A stretch of DNA of 64,000 nucleotides, from contig WPIO01000058.1 in the NCBI GenBank assembly GCA_009760855.2, positions 682,001 to 746,000 on the forward strand. The letters are read 5' to 3'. Below the pieces are notes generated by a model. That model was not told the DNA's origin. It made no database searches and was given only the letters and a program-made list of their open reading frames with translations. The translations under genes were made by a program, and so were the position numbers. Position 1 is the stretch's first letter. Each line of letters begins with the position of its first letter. This stretch comes from Cristatella mucedo. Lineage: Eukaryota > Bryozoa > Phylactolaemata > Cristatellidae. Positions 12,462 through 24,143 of this stretch are shown one piece after another.

Positions 12462-12640
12462 CAGTGTCAGCACGCACAAGCACATGAAGGACGAATCACA
12501 GGGACCCACTATATATATATATATATATATGCTATCCTAAATAGGTGTGCTTTTAAGTTCCTTTTAAATGTGGTCAGGTCAGGGGTGTTCTGATGCAGGT
12601 CGGGTGGGAGTTCCAGGCTGAGGAAGTTAACCGACCGAGA
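12462..12640 (-). mobile_element. L2-clade LINE fragment carrying an AT microsatellite
   Basis: The minus strand matches the ORF2 C-terminus and 3' UTR junction of young L2 copies (landmarks 'gtgtcagcacgcacaagcaca' and 'tttaaatgtggtcaggtcag'). A (TA)n run of about 20 bases at 12511-12530 interrupts it. Confidence 0.8.
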
Positions 12641-12936
12641 AATAGGTCACGGGATTCAAGTTAATTCTTCTCTTCCGTTGGCTGCCTTGCGACTCGGGCG
12701 AGCTGGCTAGTCGCGACGTTGATGGTGGCCGGGTGAGTGAGCTCCAATACCACTATTTTTTGGTCTTTTTCCCGCCAGATTAAACTGGCTCGTCGGCAGT
12801 CAGTGTAAATTGATTAGTTTGGCTCACGCTTTCTCCGTAAAAAGCACAGACCGGGCTCGCTGCAGGTTGCACGCGGCTGGCAAAGGGCTGAGGTGCGAGA
12901 GAATGACCGGAGGCGAGCAAACTCGAGCGTGAGCCG

Positions 12937-12938
12937 CT

Positions 12939-12988
<50 letters not shown>
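12937..12988. repeat. CCG trinucleotide tract
   Basis: About 17 uninterrupted CCG units. The reading frames through it are low complexity. Confidence 0.95.
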
Positions 12989-13696
12989 TGTGGCCAAAGC
13001 CGCTTCAGCACTTGTATGCGCTCGAGGTCCAGGGCTCCGGTGCAGCAGCGCGCGATGGATGCGCTCCAAGGTCCGCTGCCGCCTGCAGCCGCTCGCCTTC
13101 TGCTCTCCGTCATCTGAGCGATCGCACGATTTTACTTGTGCCGACGAACATCCGGCGCCGATTCTTCCGGCGCTGCTGCCCACTCACACCTGCGAGACTC
13201 TTTGCAGCCAGTCTAACTGGCCGGCGACTCCTCCTGGAAGAAAAAATCAGAAGTTCGAAATGAATAGAAACTTGTAAGGGCAATTGCAGATAAATCTGTT
13301 AATGACGTAGAAATATAGGAGAGAAATGAGCTTGAGGTTGGTGAATCCGCACGGATTACATGCAGAACGCCGTCCTTCTGCAGCGCCTCGTCTGTAGTCG
13401 GCGAGCGGCGCTAACCGCTGCTGAGAAACGCTTCGAAAATGGTCGGCTAGCAGTGGCCGTACTATGAAAGTGGCGCGTTTCTGAGAAATCCGGCTACCGG
13501 CCTCGTCGCTTGTGGTCGTTAGCCATTTCGCATTGCGGTTCGTGAAAGCACGCCCTTTGCTCCGAGTTGGCACGTAACCATTCCTCTATGGGACAGTGAG
13601 CACCAGCGTATCTGCGTCGCCCTTTGCTTGGTATAATGACAGCTCTTCTATGCGCTTCACCTTACCTGCGGCAGTTCGTATAGGATTAAACAAATG
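12989..13696. other. Intergenic, nothing recognised
   Basis: GC-rich at its left end, then mixed. Short overlapping open frames only, none with a recognisable domain. Confidence 0.35.
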
Positions 13697-13840
13697 CATG
13701 TCCAGTGGTTAAGGTGCTCACCTTAACCACAGTCAACGTGAATGAACCCGAGGTCGCAGGCTCGAGCCCCGCGGCATTTGTGAAGCACATGAATTTAGAT
13801 TAAGTTCTATTAGGATGCTAAAAAAATAAATGTACTAGTT
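13697..13840 (+). mobile_element. SINE1 copy (tRNA head, L2-like tail)
   Basis: Pol III A-box-like 'tgtccagtggttaagg' and B-box-like 'caggctcgagcccc' are followed by 'gattaagttctattaggatgcta', a decayed form of the L2 3' stem-loop tail. The segment between the two boxes differs from other SINE1 copies and forms a 12 bp hairpin. Confidence 0.75.
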
Positions 13841-13956
13841 GGTATTACCATAATGAATGCGACCCTCCCTGCAAGCAGGCTGCTCGTGGTAGCAAACGCA
13901 CAGACAAACTGAAGCTGGACGGCTTCTTATTTATAAGGTATGAAAATACTCTCCCA

Positions 13957-14058
13957 TCCTAATAATAATTATTATTATTATTGACAATACTATAATAATA
14001 TTTTTAGTAGTAATAAGATATTTGCTTTGCACCCTAGGCACTTTACATGTGCTTTACG
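13957..14058 (-). mobile_element. L2-clade LINE 3' tail, decayed
   Basis: An AAT-rich run followed by 'caccctaggcactttacatgtgctttac' is the reverse complement of the L2 tail. The inner hairpin is partly lost. Confidence 0.55.
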
Positions 14059-15999
14059 TTTGAGCGGCATGCTATCGGCGAGAAGCACTAGCCATTGCTT
14101 GACTCTATCCCCTGGGTGACTGTTTATAGCCGATTCCTTCACCCAAAAAGCTATAGCAATCTGAAATTGCTGTAGCATGAAGACGAAAACGCACGATCGT
14201 TAAATACTGGTGGTTCCTGATTCTGTGGAACCGTGCACCGCCGTCTAGGTATGGCTTGTAAGAATCATAATCTACTGCCTATCATGATTGCTTCTAGCTA
14301 TAACGAACATGTAGCTTTCAAAGCCGAAACACATTGTTATTAAACGATGGCCAGAGTGCAGTGGTTAAAGCAGTTCAGAATTAAGGAACGAACACCCCGG
14401 GAGCCGGTCAGCATCGGTCGGCAGGCTTCAGCCAACACAGTCAGCTGCTGCATTAGGTCGCTTCGTGAGGTTGCAATGGCGCTTTTCAATTGGTGCTTAG
14501 CATCACTGCAATTGCTTGCGCCTGTGATTACTTTAGGCGTACGTAGAAACGAAAGTCTTGACTTGTTTCTCCTGGGTCAACAATAAGACGAATTATTTGC
14601 ATTTGCTACGTACAACTCGCCGCCTGCTGGCTTTTTCGATCGCTATCCGATGGCCGCTCAGGTCATCTCTCTTAAGTCCTGGGATTGTAATGTAAATATG
14701 ATTATTGCACGCCAACATGCAGATCTCGATTACAATGTGCTTTCCAGGTGTGCCGCATGAGTATGAACTATTCAAGAACTGCAGGTTTCGGGCTAGAAAG
14801 TAGACGCATGCGCATTGAATCGTCCGGCTCATGAGCAGAGTGCCGAGAGCCGAGAGCTAGCGATGCTAGCGAGCTTTAGCACCTAACCTGCATCTTTTCG
14901 GCACCCTCGGTCGCCAAAAGCACTCGAGTACAGACAGCGAAGCTTGGGCGCCGTTAAAGTTTGGCTTCACTTTCAGTAGTTCCTCCTCCCCCAGCAAGCA
15001 TTAGACCGCTAGACGTCATCCTGGTAGATTTGAGGCAATAGAGAAGGCCAAAGAGCATGCGAAGCTTAACGAAGCCCGATAAGCTTCTAGAATTATCTAT
15101 GCTCAAGCTGCGAATTCCCCCGAATCCAGATTTGCTTGCGAAAGCTCAATTGAGCATTGACCCCTTAGACCTTTGACATGCATTTTGTATGTCCTTGGCT
15201 GAGTTAACAAATGATTTTGCCTCAGTTTAAAAACGGCTGCTCTCTGCCAAGCTGGAATCTCCTTTTTTTCTTTTACGGACACCTGAGGCATTCAAATAGA
15301 CCAATCAGGATCGCCACTGCTTTTTAATGCTGCGGTGACTGCATTACAATGCAGCTCCGATCGGGAATGGTCCACAAGCAGTAGTACATACATATTCACT
15401 GCCACTGACAGTGTAGGGTCATCACGAACGCAGATGCTTCAATCTTCTGGAAATGACCTACGCCAAATAATAAGTATAACTACCGCCTTATCTCACCACT
15501 TTGACAGGTTCGCAGCAGCCTGAATGCCCGCCCGCCAGCCAGCCCACCCGCTTGCTAGGAATTCACCTAGAGCTTACGATAATTGAAGTTCTTCAGGGGA
15601 AGTAGTTTTATGACTGCTCAATATAGAGCCTCCAGATGGTCCCTCCTCATCTTACTGCTAAGCGATGGGCGGCCTTGGCCGTAGCCCCTCCGAGCTCCAA
15701 GCATCTAATGAGTCGATCGAGCGCACTGGCTTGCATCGGGGACGTGAAGTCTGTCTCCATGCTTCCCTGCCTGAAACCTCCCCGTGCCGAGCGCGTGCTG
15801 GCTACTTTTTGAACCAGATAGACCAAAAAGTAACTATTCCTTCAAATTAAGGGAGTATGCATGTTGCTGGTAACTGTACTGAGACCTGCTAGCGTGGCAA
15901 CGGAGGACTTCTAGTTCCGAAGTTTGCCCGCGTATCCTTCTGGAACGGCGCCCTTATAATTTTAGGAGCAGCGATCGATAACCGTTGGCAGACAAGCCA
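14059..15999. other. Intergenic, nothing recognised
   Basis: About 1.9 kb of mixed DNA with only short open frames. Small local repeats such as gctagcgatgctagcgag (about 14860) occur. No exon, tRNA or transposon was recognised. Confidence 0.35.
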
Positions 16000-16112
16000 G
16001 GCCGACCGCATCGGCTGCTAACTCCTTGTCTTCAGAGCTGTCTTAGGAGGTAAATTGGCCCCCTCCTAAGACAACTCTGAAGACAAGAAGCTAGCAGCCG
16101 AGGCGGTCTGCC
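16000..16112. repeat. Fold-back hairpin, 51 bp arms
   Basis: Arms 16000-16050 and 16062-16112 are reverse complements at 46 of 51 positions, separated by an 11-base loop. Three of the five mismatches become G-U pairs if the minus strand is transcribed, leaving only two unpaired positions. No target duplication or hAT/Tc1-type terminus is visible. It could be a small-RNA precursor-like hairpin or a fold-back duplication. Confidence 0.93.
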
Positions 16113-17544
16113 GGGACAAATAGTTTACACAAGTCCGGCACAAGCCTCGGCCTTCGGGTCGTCCGAGGGGTCCATCGACGGGTCCTGCGTGGTCCACGAG
16201 CTCCTCCTCCTACGCTCTCTCGGTAAGAGCATCCGGCCAGCGGCGGCTCGGCGCAAGCGTTCCGCGCCCCCTAGTGGCTTGGCTGGGAGCCAATGTGAGG
16301 CAGCCGATCCATTCTCATAGCCGAGCAAATCCATCCAGTGCGCTAGGGCGAGCGGGGCGGGACTTTGGAGTTCACATCCGGCGTTCGTTTTTGGAGCCGC
16401 CGCTTCTGCTTTTGTAGTTGTGACACGTGGCTAAGCTTCTTAGATCCTGCGATCAGGGTGGTGGCAGCATATAGCAGGCTAATCCCGAATGCTTCCCACT
16501 AAGTCCGAGGTAACGTGACTGCGTAGCGGCGGCACATCGATACGTGCTCATGCCAATGCAGCTAGACTGGGACAGTGCTGGAGACTATAAGTGGCTTCTT
16601 TATTATGATGCCTGGAAACTGGATATGTCATAGTCTATGTTTTATAGGGCTTGAAAAGCCCACTTCGAGATACGCTTAGTTATTTCCACTCCCTGCATTT
16701 AACCCGGGTGTTTTACTTGGGGCATCAAACCAGACAGCTCTACGTCGAGTTCCGAGCTATGCTGTACCTACGGCTGATGCTATATACACCCGAGTCTCTG
16801 TAGTTCTGGAATAGATTTACCTAAATTAATCACATAAAATTGTGTCGTTAAGGTGTGGACGCTCTTTGTAGTTGCCATGCTCTGGAATCTTCGGCACAAC
16901 TGCTGGTATCGGTGCAGAAAATACATTTATTGGCTTTGCTTTGTCGTGCCAGTATAACCAGTATTTGCCAGACTTCTTCAAGGATTCGTACCATTACGTC
17001 ACTAACGTTCGCTGTGCTTGTCACCTAAGGACTCTAGTTCCAGAAGTCTCAGCGCATACGTAACATGTAAAAAAAAGTTATGAGCTACTCGATAGAGCGG
17101 CCCCCAGCGAGACCAAATCTGACGGCTGCATCTTGCGCCAACGTCACTTTGGGAAAGCTGCTACTTATTAGAACATGGAAGAAGCGACTTACGACGCGGC
17201 GCTTCTCTTGCGCTTAAAGCTCTTGTAATACTTTGAAAAAATGAACTTGCTTATTAAATTAGGAAATGTTCACTCAGGCTGATGCGTACTACATAGTAGT
17301 GCGGCGTTCCGCTGTTATCAGCAGCCCCATCACTGTAAAAACCTCCGTCGTCCAGCACGTTCATTCCCGCCGTACATTGACACTTCAAAAGTGACTGCAG
17401 AGCTTCAAAAAGCTTTTAACTTTAATGTCACACAATCCAGATTACAGACGGCGACCATTTCGTAAGGGTCCGTTCGACGCCCGACTACTATCTACCATCC
17501 GATATCAAAGGGGTGACCTCGAGGAAAAGGCACAGTTTAGCTGA
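16113..17544. other. Intergenic, nothing recognised
   Basis: GC-rich to about 16400, then AT-balanced. Only short overlapping open frames without domains. Confidence 0.35.
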
Positions 17545-17700
17545 TATAGCAGCCTCATTGACGTAGCCGCAGAAGAGCGTCAACGAACGGCCATCAATCC
17601 TACTTGCAGTTGACAATAAAGGATGGCTGAAGCATACGAACCCACGAACTGATGCTGTAAAGTGCGAGCACCTTCCCCCTAACGCAAGACCGGAAAGGGC
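17545..17700 (-). mobile_element. SINE2 copy (tRNA-derived)
   Basis: On the minus strand a tRNA-like head (aaggtgctcgcact, then B-box-like ttcgtgggttcgta) leads to 'ccatcctttattgtcaactgc' and a CGTTGACGCTC segment, the shared body of the SINE2 copies at 22.5, 46.2 and 59.8 kb. Confidence 0.65.
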
Positions 17701-19171
17701 TTAAGGAACGGCTGCCCGACGTAGCTAGTCCGGTCAAACCTCCGAGTGCGAACTCGATGTTGAGCTTCTTGCTAAGATAAGCGGAGGACGTTCGAGCTTC
17801 TCACTCGCTCTAATCATCAAGCCACGTGACTACTGTCATTGTTTGCAGCTTGCACATGCTTGCCTACTTTCTCGGTAATGCCTATCCAGCATGCACGGCC
17901 ACTTCCCTGATGGCGAAGAGCAAGCATCTCGCCTCTTGGGCTGTCACGTTTCCATCCTACATATGGGCTAAGACCCAGGGGCTACAGCGAGGTCAGTTTC
18001 TGCCATGAGCACAGTGTGTATGGTAAGCTGTTCAACATTGTCACCAGAGTCATTTTATATTCATAATAATTAAATACGTTGTGAGATATTTTTCTGTTTA
18101 GAGTCTCTGTCTAAAGCCTAAGTACTAAACCTCAATCCCTAAACACCAGCCAGAAAAGTCTAGCTCAACAAAATGGAAAATCTAACCACCAAAGCTTGAA
18201 GCGCTATCCCAAAAACATCCGATCCCTGAAAACCATACCAAAAATCCTGACCCCCTAACCCAAAAAATAGCTCTAAACGTGTTTATTTAACATAAATACT
18301 GACAGAAGCTGGTGACCCTGTTGAATAGCCTGCTGTGGATACTGCACCCATAGTAGAAAATGACCGGGCTCTATGCATAAACGACACCGTTCTAGCCGGT
18401 CTTCCTAGCTCTCAGTTAGAGGGAAGTGCTAGGTACTTCCGACGAAGTATGCGCTCGCTCGCTCAAGTACGAAGGGGTTGTCTGAGCATCGGCGCTTGCA
18501 TCGCGCCGCCTCGGCGGCTCGCTTCTGCGGTGCAGTACAGCCTCAATGTGGGAAACCCGTGCTGTAGGAGACTCCGAGCTTTTGGGGGCTGTCGGTTCAA
18601 GGTCAGATTACACCCTCACTGTATGAAATGTCCGCGTAAACTGGCGACCTTTAAAAGTCCGTTTCGTCTATGTCGAGGCGAGCATCATGGCTACTTTAGA
18701 AGGACGGCCGCCTCTCCTTGCCAGCATTGGCTGCTTTAGCAGCACGGCGTCATTTCTGCTGGCTGACGACGATTCCGGGGTCCACGACTGAGTTGTGGCA
18801 TTTGCCCACCACCTCCTGAGCCACAACGGTCTTTATAGGCTCACCGACGATTGTTCTGGCACTACTGTCTCAAAACGGTAGCCTTTCGTCAGAACGCCTG
18901 ACGGAGGGCAACGGCTTGCTGACGAGGCCTAAACGAGTATTGGATCCACAGTTCTGTGATAGAGTACTAGATCAGCGGAAGTCGACGAAAAAAAAACATC
19001 GGGCACGTTAATAAACTTTTAGATTCTCTGGGGTCGAAATCAGCAATGACGGTCATGAGCTATCGCCTGGCTTCCAACGATTGCCAATGCAGTGCCTGCC
19101 ACATTGTCGATTCTAGTTTTTGCTGTGGGCGACTGCCTGCACAAATCCACCGCAGGAGCGTGATCGAAAGC

Positions 19172-19173
<2 letters not shown>
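17701..19173. other. Intergenic, with an A/C-rich degenerate repeat
   Basis: Around 18130-18260 is an A- and C-rich stretch with recurring CCCTAAA/CCCTAACCC-like words. It is loosely tandem and too irregular to call telomeric. The rest holds no recognised feature. Confidence 0.35.
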
Positions 19174-19257
<84 letters not shown>

Positions 19258-19325
19258 GAGAGATAAAGAGAGAGAGAGACAGAGAGACAGAGAGAGAGAG
19301 ACAGAGAGAGAGAGACAGAGAGAGG
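19174..19325. repeat. GA-dinucleotide microsatellite
   Basis: (GA)n of about 150 bp with scattered CAGA variants. Low-complexity frames on both strands are artefacts. Confidence 0.95.
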
Positions 19326-20329
19326 GCTTCTCGGGGTCCCAGCACCACTCGCAAGTACGTGCGTAGCACTCACGCACGTCGAAGACTTTCTTTGCGGCTA
19401 GGCATATGCATGCTCCGCCAGATCACCGTATCGAAGTCGAAGCAATGCTTTCATTGACCACTATTGAACAAGGCTAGAATGGCCGAGCGCCGAGATCAAC
19501 TAGCGTTCTTGCATGCAGTCCTTTCAAGGACACTCGAAGAACTGTGGCCGCTCGGCTGTGCTAGCAAGAGTTTCAGCTGCAAGAGCGAACGGCTGGAACA
19601 TTCTGAAAAGGAGTGCGATCTGCACGAAAAGCGTCAACGATGCGGTCCGCTCATACATCGGCTGGCCTCAATGAGCAATTGCGTCTACAGAAGGAGGCAA
19701 AGTCGGCCGCAGAGATTAAGCAAATTCCGGGCGACTAACTAGCCGCAAGTTCTTAGCAAAGTCCCAACTGCATATCAAAACCGAGCTCATGAGCTGGACT
19801 CCTGCAACAGAAACTTTTACATCGGTGCCACAATGCAGGATTAAAGCTGCTAAGGCTCATCTGCTGCTTTAGAAACGATTGGGCTGAATCGGCAGCTATT
19901 TGATTTGCTTTTTATAAAGAGCCATTGTCAAATTAGTTCAATAAAGTGCTTCGGACATCAGCTACTATGTGGGCGTGGCTATGGTCTGGCTAGTTGATCT
20001 TGCTAGAACCTCTACCGGCCCAGCCTCGAAAAGTTTATGCTTGCCTCAAATACGGCAGGAGGCCTGTCATTCACACTAACCCATCAGTTGCTTACGAGGA
20101 ACACTTGGGTTTTCAGCTTCATCTATCTACAAGTCGTCAATACAGAGGACGTCGTGAAGTCAGTTGATAGTGATTTCAGCCTTTTATAGCATTCGAACTC
20201 AGAGCACGGCCTCCATAAGATTTAGGCCTAATTACTGCATTGTTTCACGACTTGTGTCAGAAGAACAGGTGTTCCGGTGCCAATGCTGATTGGGTGTTAG
20301 TAGCGTTAATGTCGGCCGACGAAGCTAAT
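19326..20329. other. Intergenic, nothing firm
   Basis: Near 19850-19905 a segment (ttagaaacgattgggctgaa, then tcggcagctattt) resembles the distal part of SINE2, but no tRNA-like head is present. No gene was recognised. Confidence 0.35.
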
Positions 20330-20712
20330 GAAGGGACCTATAAGAGAGTGGCAAAACCTTGAAGTCGACACACTGATTTATGGGAACCAGTTCAGATCAG
20401 TGAAAAGTAACGTAATATGGAATTTGTGAAGTTTTTCACGACAGATAATCCTAGCTGCAGATGTTCGCCCCAACTATAAGCCCACGATTGAGCAGGCCAG
20501 AAGACGCGCGAGTAGCGAGATGCAGATGTCAAGACGGAATCTAATAAATGCATGGACCTCCTTGGCTATGGAAATTTTGACAAAGCAGATCCAAATATTT
20601 GCCAAGTTACGTTGCTGAAAGTAGCCTAACTTGAACGTGGAGGTGATATGGTCCACGAGTGAAAGGTCGCTTTGCACCATCTGGCACCAACGATTCCAGG
20701 GTACGCTAAACA
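20330..20712 (-). mobile_element. L2-clade LINE relic
   Basis: Minus-strand match to the C-terminal ORF2 of L2, including a decayed version of the segment LSLVDHITSTFKLGYFQ, equivalent to LSLDDHISYTVKSAYFQ in the 37.4 kb copy. The frame is broken. Confidence 0.7.
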
Positions 20713-20879
20713 TCCGAGGCTCCTCGGATGACTGTTGCCTGTTTGCATCAACGGTCTGAAGTCTCCCGATGACATAGAACCTACACTATTGCAGTTCAGT
20801 ACCACTGTTGCCCAGGCGAGATTACAGGAGCTCAAGAAAGACTTTGTGTTTGATAGTGTAAACGCGGCTGAGAGATTCA

Positions 20880-20987
20880 GCAGAATTAGGTGAGAGACTC
20901 TTAGCAAATGTAAAGTGCCTAGATACATATTAATTTAGCCGTAGGCTCTATATAAATGTATTACTATCAGCAGTAGTAGTAGTATTC
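20880..20987 (+). mobile_element. L2-clade LINE 3' tail, decayed
   Basis: 'agcaaatgtaaagtgcctag' and 'taggctctatataaatgtatta' with a degenerate AGT/ATT end. The central stem of the tail hairpin is eroded. Confidence 0.65.
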
Positions 20988-21402
20988 TTTAAAAGGTCGT
21001 TATACACTCACAGCAATTGTAATTGGTGGGCTTACTAGCTCCTTGGCTGACTGATTAGTCTCACCTGAAATTATTTACTAGGTTGGAAGTTTGATGTATT
21101 AGTTGCTCAAGCTATCCAGGTCTAGTTTTTAATTCTTAAGGAGCATTATAACTATAGCCTTTTGAGGGATGTATAGACAAGACCTAAGCCTGAGGACATA
21201 CATATATAAAGCTTGCTGTGCAAGGATGAGTTTAGACATTGTATACCGAAAGAGGCGCAAACTGCAAGCCAAATGTGATCCGCACGAGTAAAAAAAAGCC
21301 GAAGAGACCCGATTTAAAAAGCCAACCAAGCGGCAGCACCTGCGATTCCCAAGCGCAGCAAAGGACGGACGTAGATGAGCGTGATGCGCAGCAGCAGCAG
21401 CA

Positions 21403-21447
<45 letters not shown>

Positions 21448-22522
21448 CCGAGCGATTAATGCTTCGGGTGCGCTGACTGTTGCCGCCGGTATGCAATCGA
21501 ATGGTGCAGCCGTTTCGCTTAGCCTGCCATTACCAGCTTGGTCATCGCTCGCTGGACGTGGCCAGCCGCCGGCGTCCTCTAATAGTGAGCAAGATTGATG
21601 CGCCGGGCTCGCATCCAGCGGGGATGTCGTGCAGCGAGACCGACCTCACCCACGTTTGGCTGGTCATTACTCGACTCGCGAGGTCGGATGCAGCCGAGCT
21701 CGCCGACGGCTCGGCAGGGCGGAAATCCTCCTCCGTCGGCCAGATCGAAGCTCGGCTCCTCCAGCAAATCCTCGGCAATTGCCGAATCAAGCCTGCGCTT
21801 ACGATAGCCCGGTGGCTCTCCGCTCTCGCACCTGTGCGGTTTACTCTGCGAGCGTTCAGCACAGAGTCTCATTCACCGTTTTAGCTTAAGCTTCGAGGAA
21901 TGCGGGAGCGGTTCGAGGCGAGAAGCGCCGGCCCGCTGGCGCACACCTGAGCGGCTGTCAGCGGCGCTTGATCGACGTGTCTGGGTAGCGGCATAGGGCC
22001 ACTGAAGCAGGCTCAGGTTTAGCCACGATTCAGTGGATCTCTAACAAAAGTAGGGACTATGGAACAGCACTCACCATTTGGAGAGCCTCCTCTGGGCATC
22101 CTCCAGACAGATGAGTGTTGAAGTCGGACGTTTTAGCAAACGCAGAGCGAAGGCTCCCAGCAGAGTCGCAAAGTAACTCATCGCCAAGCAGATCAAAAGG
22201 CAGTGCAAGAGCGACTGAACGCAGTGAGAAACGCGATATATGAGGCTGGGTTCTGCTGTAATCTTCTATAAAAGAGACACTCGTTTTTCCACTCACAATA
22301 TGTGAAAGAATTCATGTGAACGCATATAAGATTGCGTCCACGTAGCTAAAGGATGTTAAATTGTTGTTGAAGCCATTCTTTAGCCTGCACTGCGATAAGC
22401 CGTAAGCTCACACACTTTGAGATCTTACTTCTCTTTTTGGGAATGCACTAATGAATCAAACTCTGAACTGTTGAGCTCGGCTTTAGCGACACTCTTCCAC
22501 TTCAGGTTGACAAAATGCCACT
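20988..22522. other. Intergenic, CpG-rich patch 21,280-21,960
   Basis: It includes a CAG/CGG repeat (listed separately) and a CpG-rich patch with overlapping open frames on both strands. None has a domain or clear splice sites. No gene is supported. Confidence 0.35.
21389..21445. repeat. CAG then CGG trinucleotide repeat
   Basis: Five CAG units are followed by about 13 CGG units. A plus-strand frame would encode a poly-Gln then poly-Ala run, but nothing around it supports a protein. Confidence 0.9.
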
Positions 22523-22695
22523 AGCTTGTTCGGTAAGGTGGTTGATTTTCACGACTTTGGTTCAGAGGTCGTGGGTTCGAATACTGCCGTGTGCGATCCT
22601 TTAGCGCCGCTGCAAGAGGTGGTGACAGCCGTTAAGGCTCTTTTGTCGCTTTAAAATAGAGGCTGCTAAATCAGCTATCGGCTAAATCATCGGCT
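22523..22695 (+). mobile_element. SINE2 copy (tRNA-derived)
   Basis: B-box-like 'gtcgtgggttcgaatact' is preceded by a decayed A-box and followed by 'ctgcaagaggtggtgacagc', 'gttaaggctcttttgtcgct' and 'gaggctgctaaatcagct', the SINE2 body. A short duplication of 'cggctaaatcagct' follows at about 22678-22714. Confidence 0.7.
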
Positions 22696-23083
22696 AAATC
22701 AGCTAGTAGTTTTTGTTTAGTTTCTGGCCGCCGCAGAACATTTTACGATCGTGGCACACGAAAAGGGACACGGTTGACATAGTTTTTAGCAAATCTGTTG
22801 GTTATTTTTACTAAAGCTCGTAAAACAAAAGTACGTGCTTACGGGCATCTCAGTACATGATACTCGCGCCCACCATCCGGTCAGCCTTTTCACCCTGGCG
22901 CGCCGCCCCGTTGGCCTGCTCTCTCGCTCTCAAGCCGGCTTTAAATATAGCCGAGCCGGCTCTTGGCGACCGTATTATTTTTTGGTACGGTCATGCATGC
23001 CTATAGTCTCTTAGCTATTTTCGCTCAAGAGTAGCAATGGAAGCCGCTGCTCCTTGAAGGGCTTGTCGAGGGGCTTGTCGAAG
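22696..23083. other. Intergenic, nothing recognised
   Basis: Mixed DNA with a local duplication 'gggcttgtcgag' near 23060-23080. No feature was recognised. Confidence 0.35.
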
Positions 23084-23230
23084 TGCTGGTTTGGTCTAGT
23101 GGTTAAGGTGCTCGCCCCGACCAAGGTCTGGCTGAGGTCGTGGGCTCGAGCCCTGAGGCATATGTAAAGCGCCTGAATAGAGATTAAGTTCTCTTAGGGC
23201 GCTATATAAATCATGAATTTTATTTATTTA
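23084..23230 (+). mobile_element. SINE1 copy, well preserved
   Basis: A tRNA-like head has A-box 'tggtctagtggttaagg' and B-box 'gtgggctcgagccct'. It is followed by 'gtaaagcgcctgaatagaga', 'ttaagttctcttagggcgct' and 'atataaat'. The second half is nearly the same as the L2 3' tail, including the AGCGCC/GGCGCT and AGAGA/TCTCT stems. It has no coding capacity and depends on an L2 reverse transcriptase by inference. Confidence 0.85.
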
Positions 23231-23346
23231 TGATTACTATTTACCACTAACCATTCGATCGTGCTTCCTTTGCAACAAATGCAAAGTGCCTAGAAAGAGA
23301 TTTAGTTCTCTGAGGGTGCTATATCAAATGCCTTATAATAATTAGA
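23231..23346 (+). mobile_element. L2-clade LINE 3' UTR and tail
   Basis: 'accactaaccattcgatcgtg', 'caaatgcaaagtgcctag' and 'tctgagggtgctatatcaa' match the L2 3' end. It lies directly between a SINE1 tail and the 5' end of a young L2 copy. Confidence 0.8.
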
Positions 23347-24143
23347 GCCTATTTTCAGCTTCATAACATTGCTAAAATTTGGGCTTGTTTACATAAGGAT
23401 ACTACGTCTAAGTTGGTCCATGCATTCGTGACATCTCGTCTCGACGTCTGCAACTCACTGCTTACTGGCCTACCAGCATGTGCGATCAGGCGATTGCAGC
23501 TGGTGCAAAACTCTGCAGCTAGGCTTGTCTGTCGTGAGCGTCGCAGTTGCCTCATTACACCACTTCACGCCGACCTGCACTGGCTACCAGTCAAGCAACG
23601 GATTGACTTCAAGGTTTTGTTGCTCACTTTTAGGTCCCTTCATTCTATGGCTCCAGCCTATCTGTCAGATATACTACCCCATCAGGCCAAGCATCGTACC
23701 ACCCGCTTTTCGGAATCCAACAGTCTAGAAATACCTCGTACAAACCTCAAATCCTTTGGAGACCGTGCATTTAGTTCGTATGCTCCCAAAGCCTGGAACT
23801 CCCTCCCGACCTGCGTCAGAACATCCCCCGACCTGACCACATTTAAAAGGAACCTAAAAACACACCTATTTAGGACAGCATTTAGTGGATCCCTATGATT
23901 CGTCCTGCACGTGCTTATGCGTGCTGACACTATGCATGCTGCCACTAACCACATTTGCATGCTGACCCTGTGCGTGTCACCACTAACCATGTTATTCATT
24001 TTTTTTGTTTTTCAAGCATGTGTTTACTTACCATTTAATTGCATTTCCCTTTGCAGCAAATGTAAAGCGCCTAGAAAGAGATTAAGTTCTCTGAGGGCGC
24101 TTTATCAAGTACATTATTATTATTATATTACTATTATAATTAT
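23347..24143 (+). mobile_element. Young 5'-truncated L2 LINE with intact ORF2 C-terminus
   Basis: An open frame from 23347 to the stop at 23898 encodes the last 183 or so residues of L2 ORF2, downstream of the RT (landmarks RLQLVQNSAARLVC, LPVKQRIDFKVL, FGDRAFSSYAPKAWNSLP). It is uninterrupted and very close to the copies at 32.2 kb (minus) and 38.3 kb. It has a complete 3' UTR and stem-loop tail (24056-24110) and ends in ATT repeats. The start in RT-distal sequence shows typical 5' truncation. This domain is characteristic of L2/CR1 ORF2 and its role is not well defined. Confidence 0.88.

Noticed and set aside
13705-13730. Perfect 12 bp-arm hairpin inside a SINE1 copy as another fold-back duplication
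   Set aside because: The right arm aligns with the normal SINE1 segment if several transitions are allowed, so ordinary mutation explains it as well as a templated inversion.
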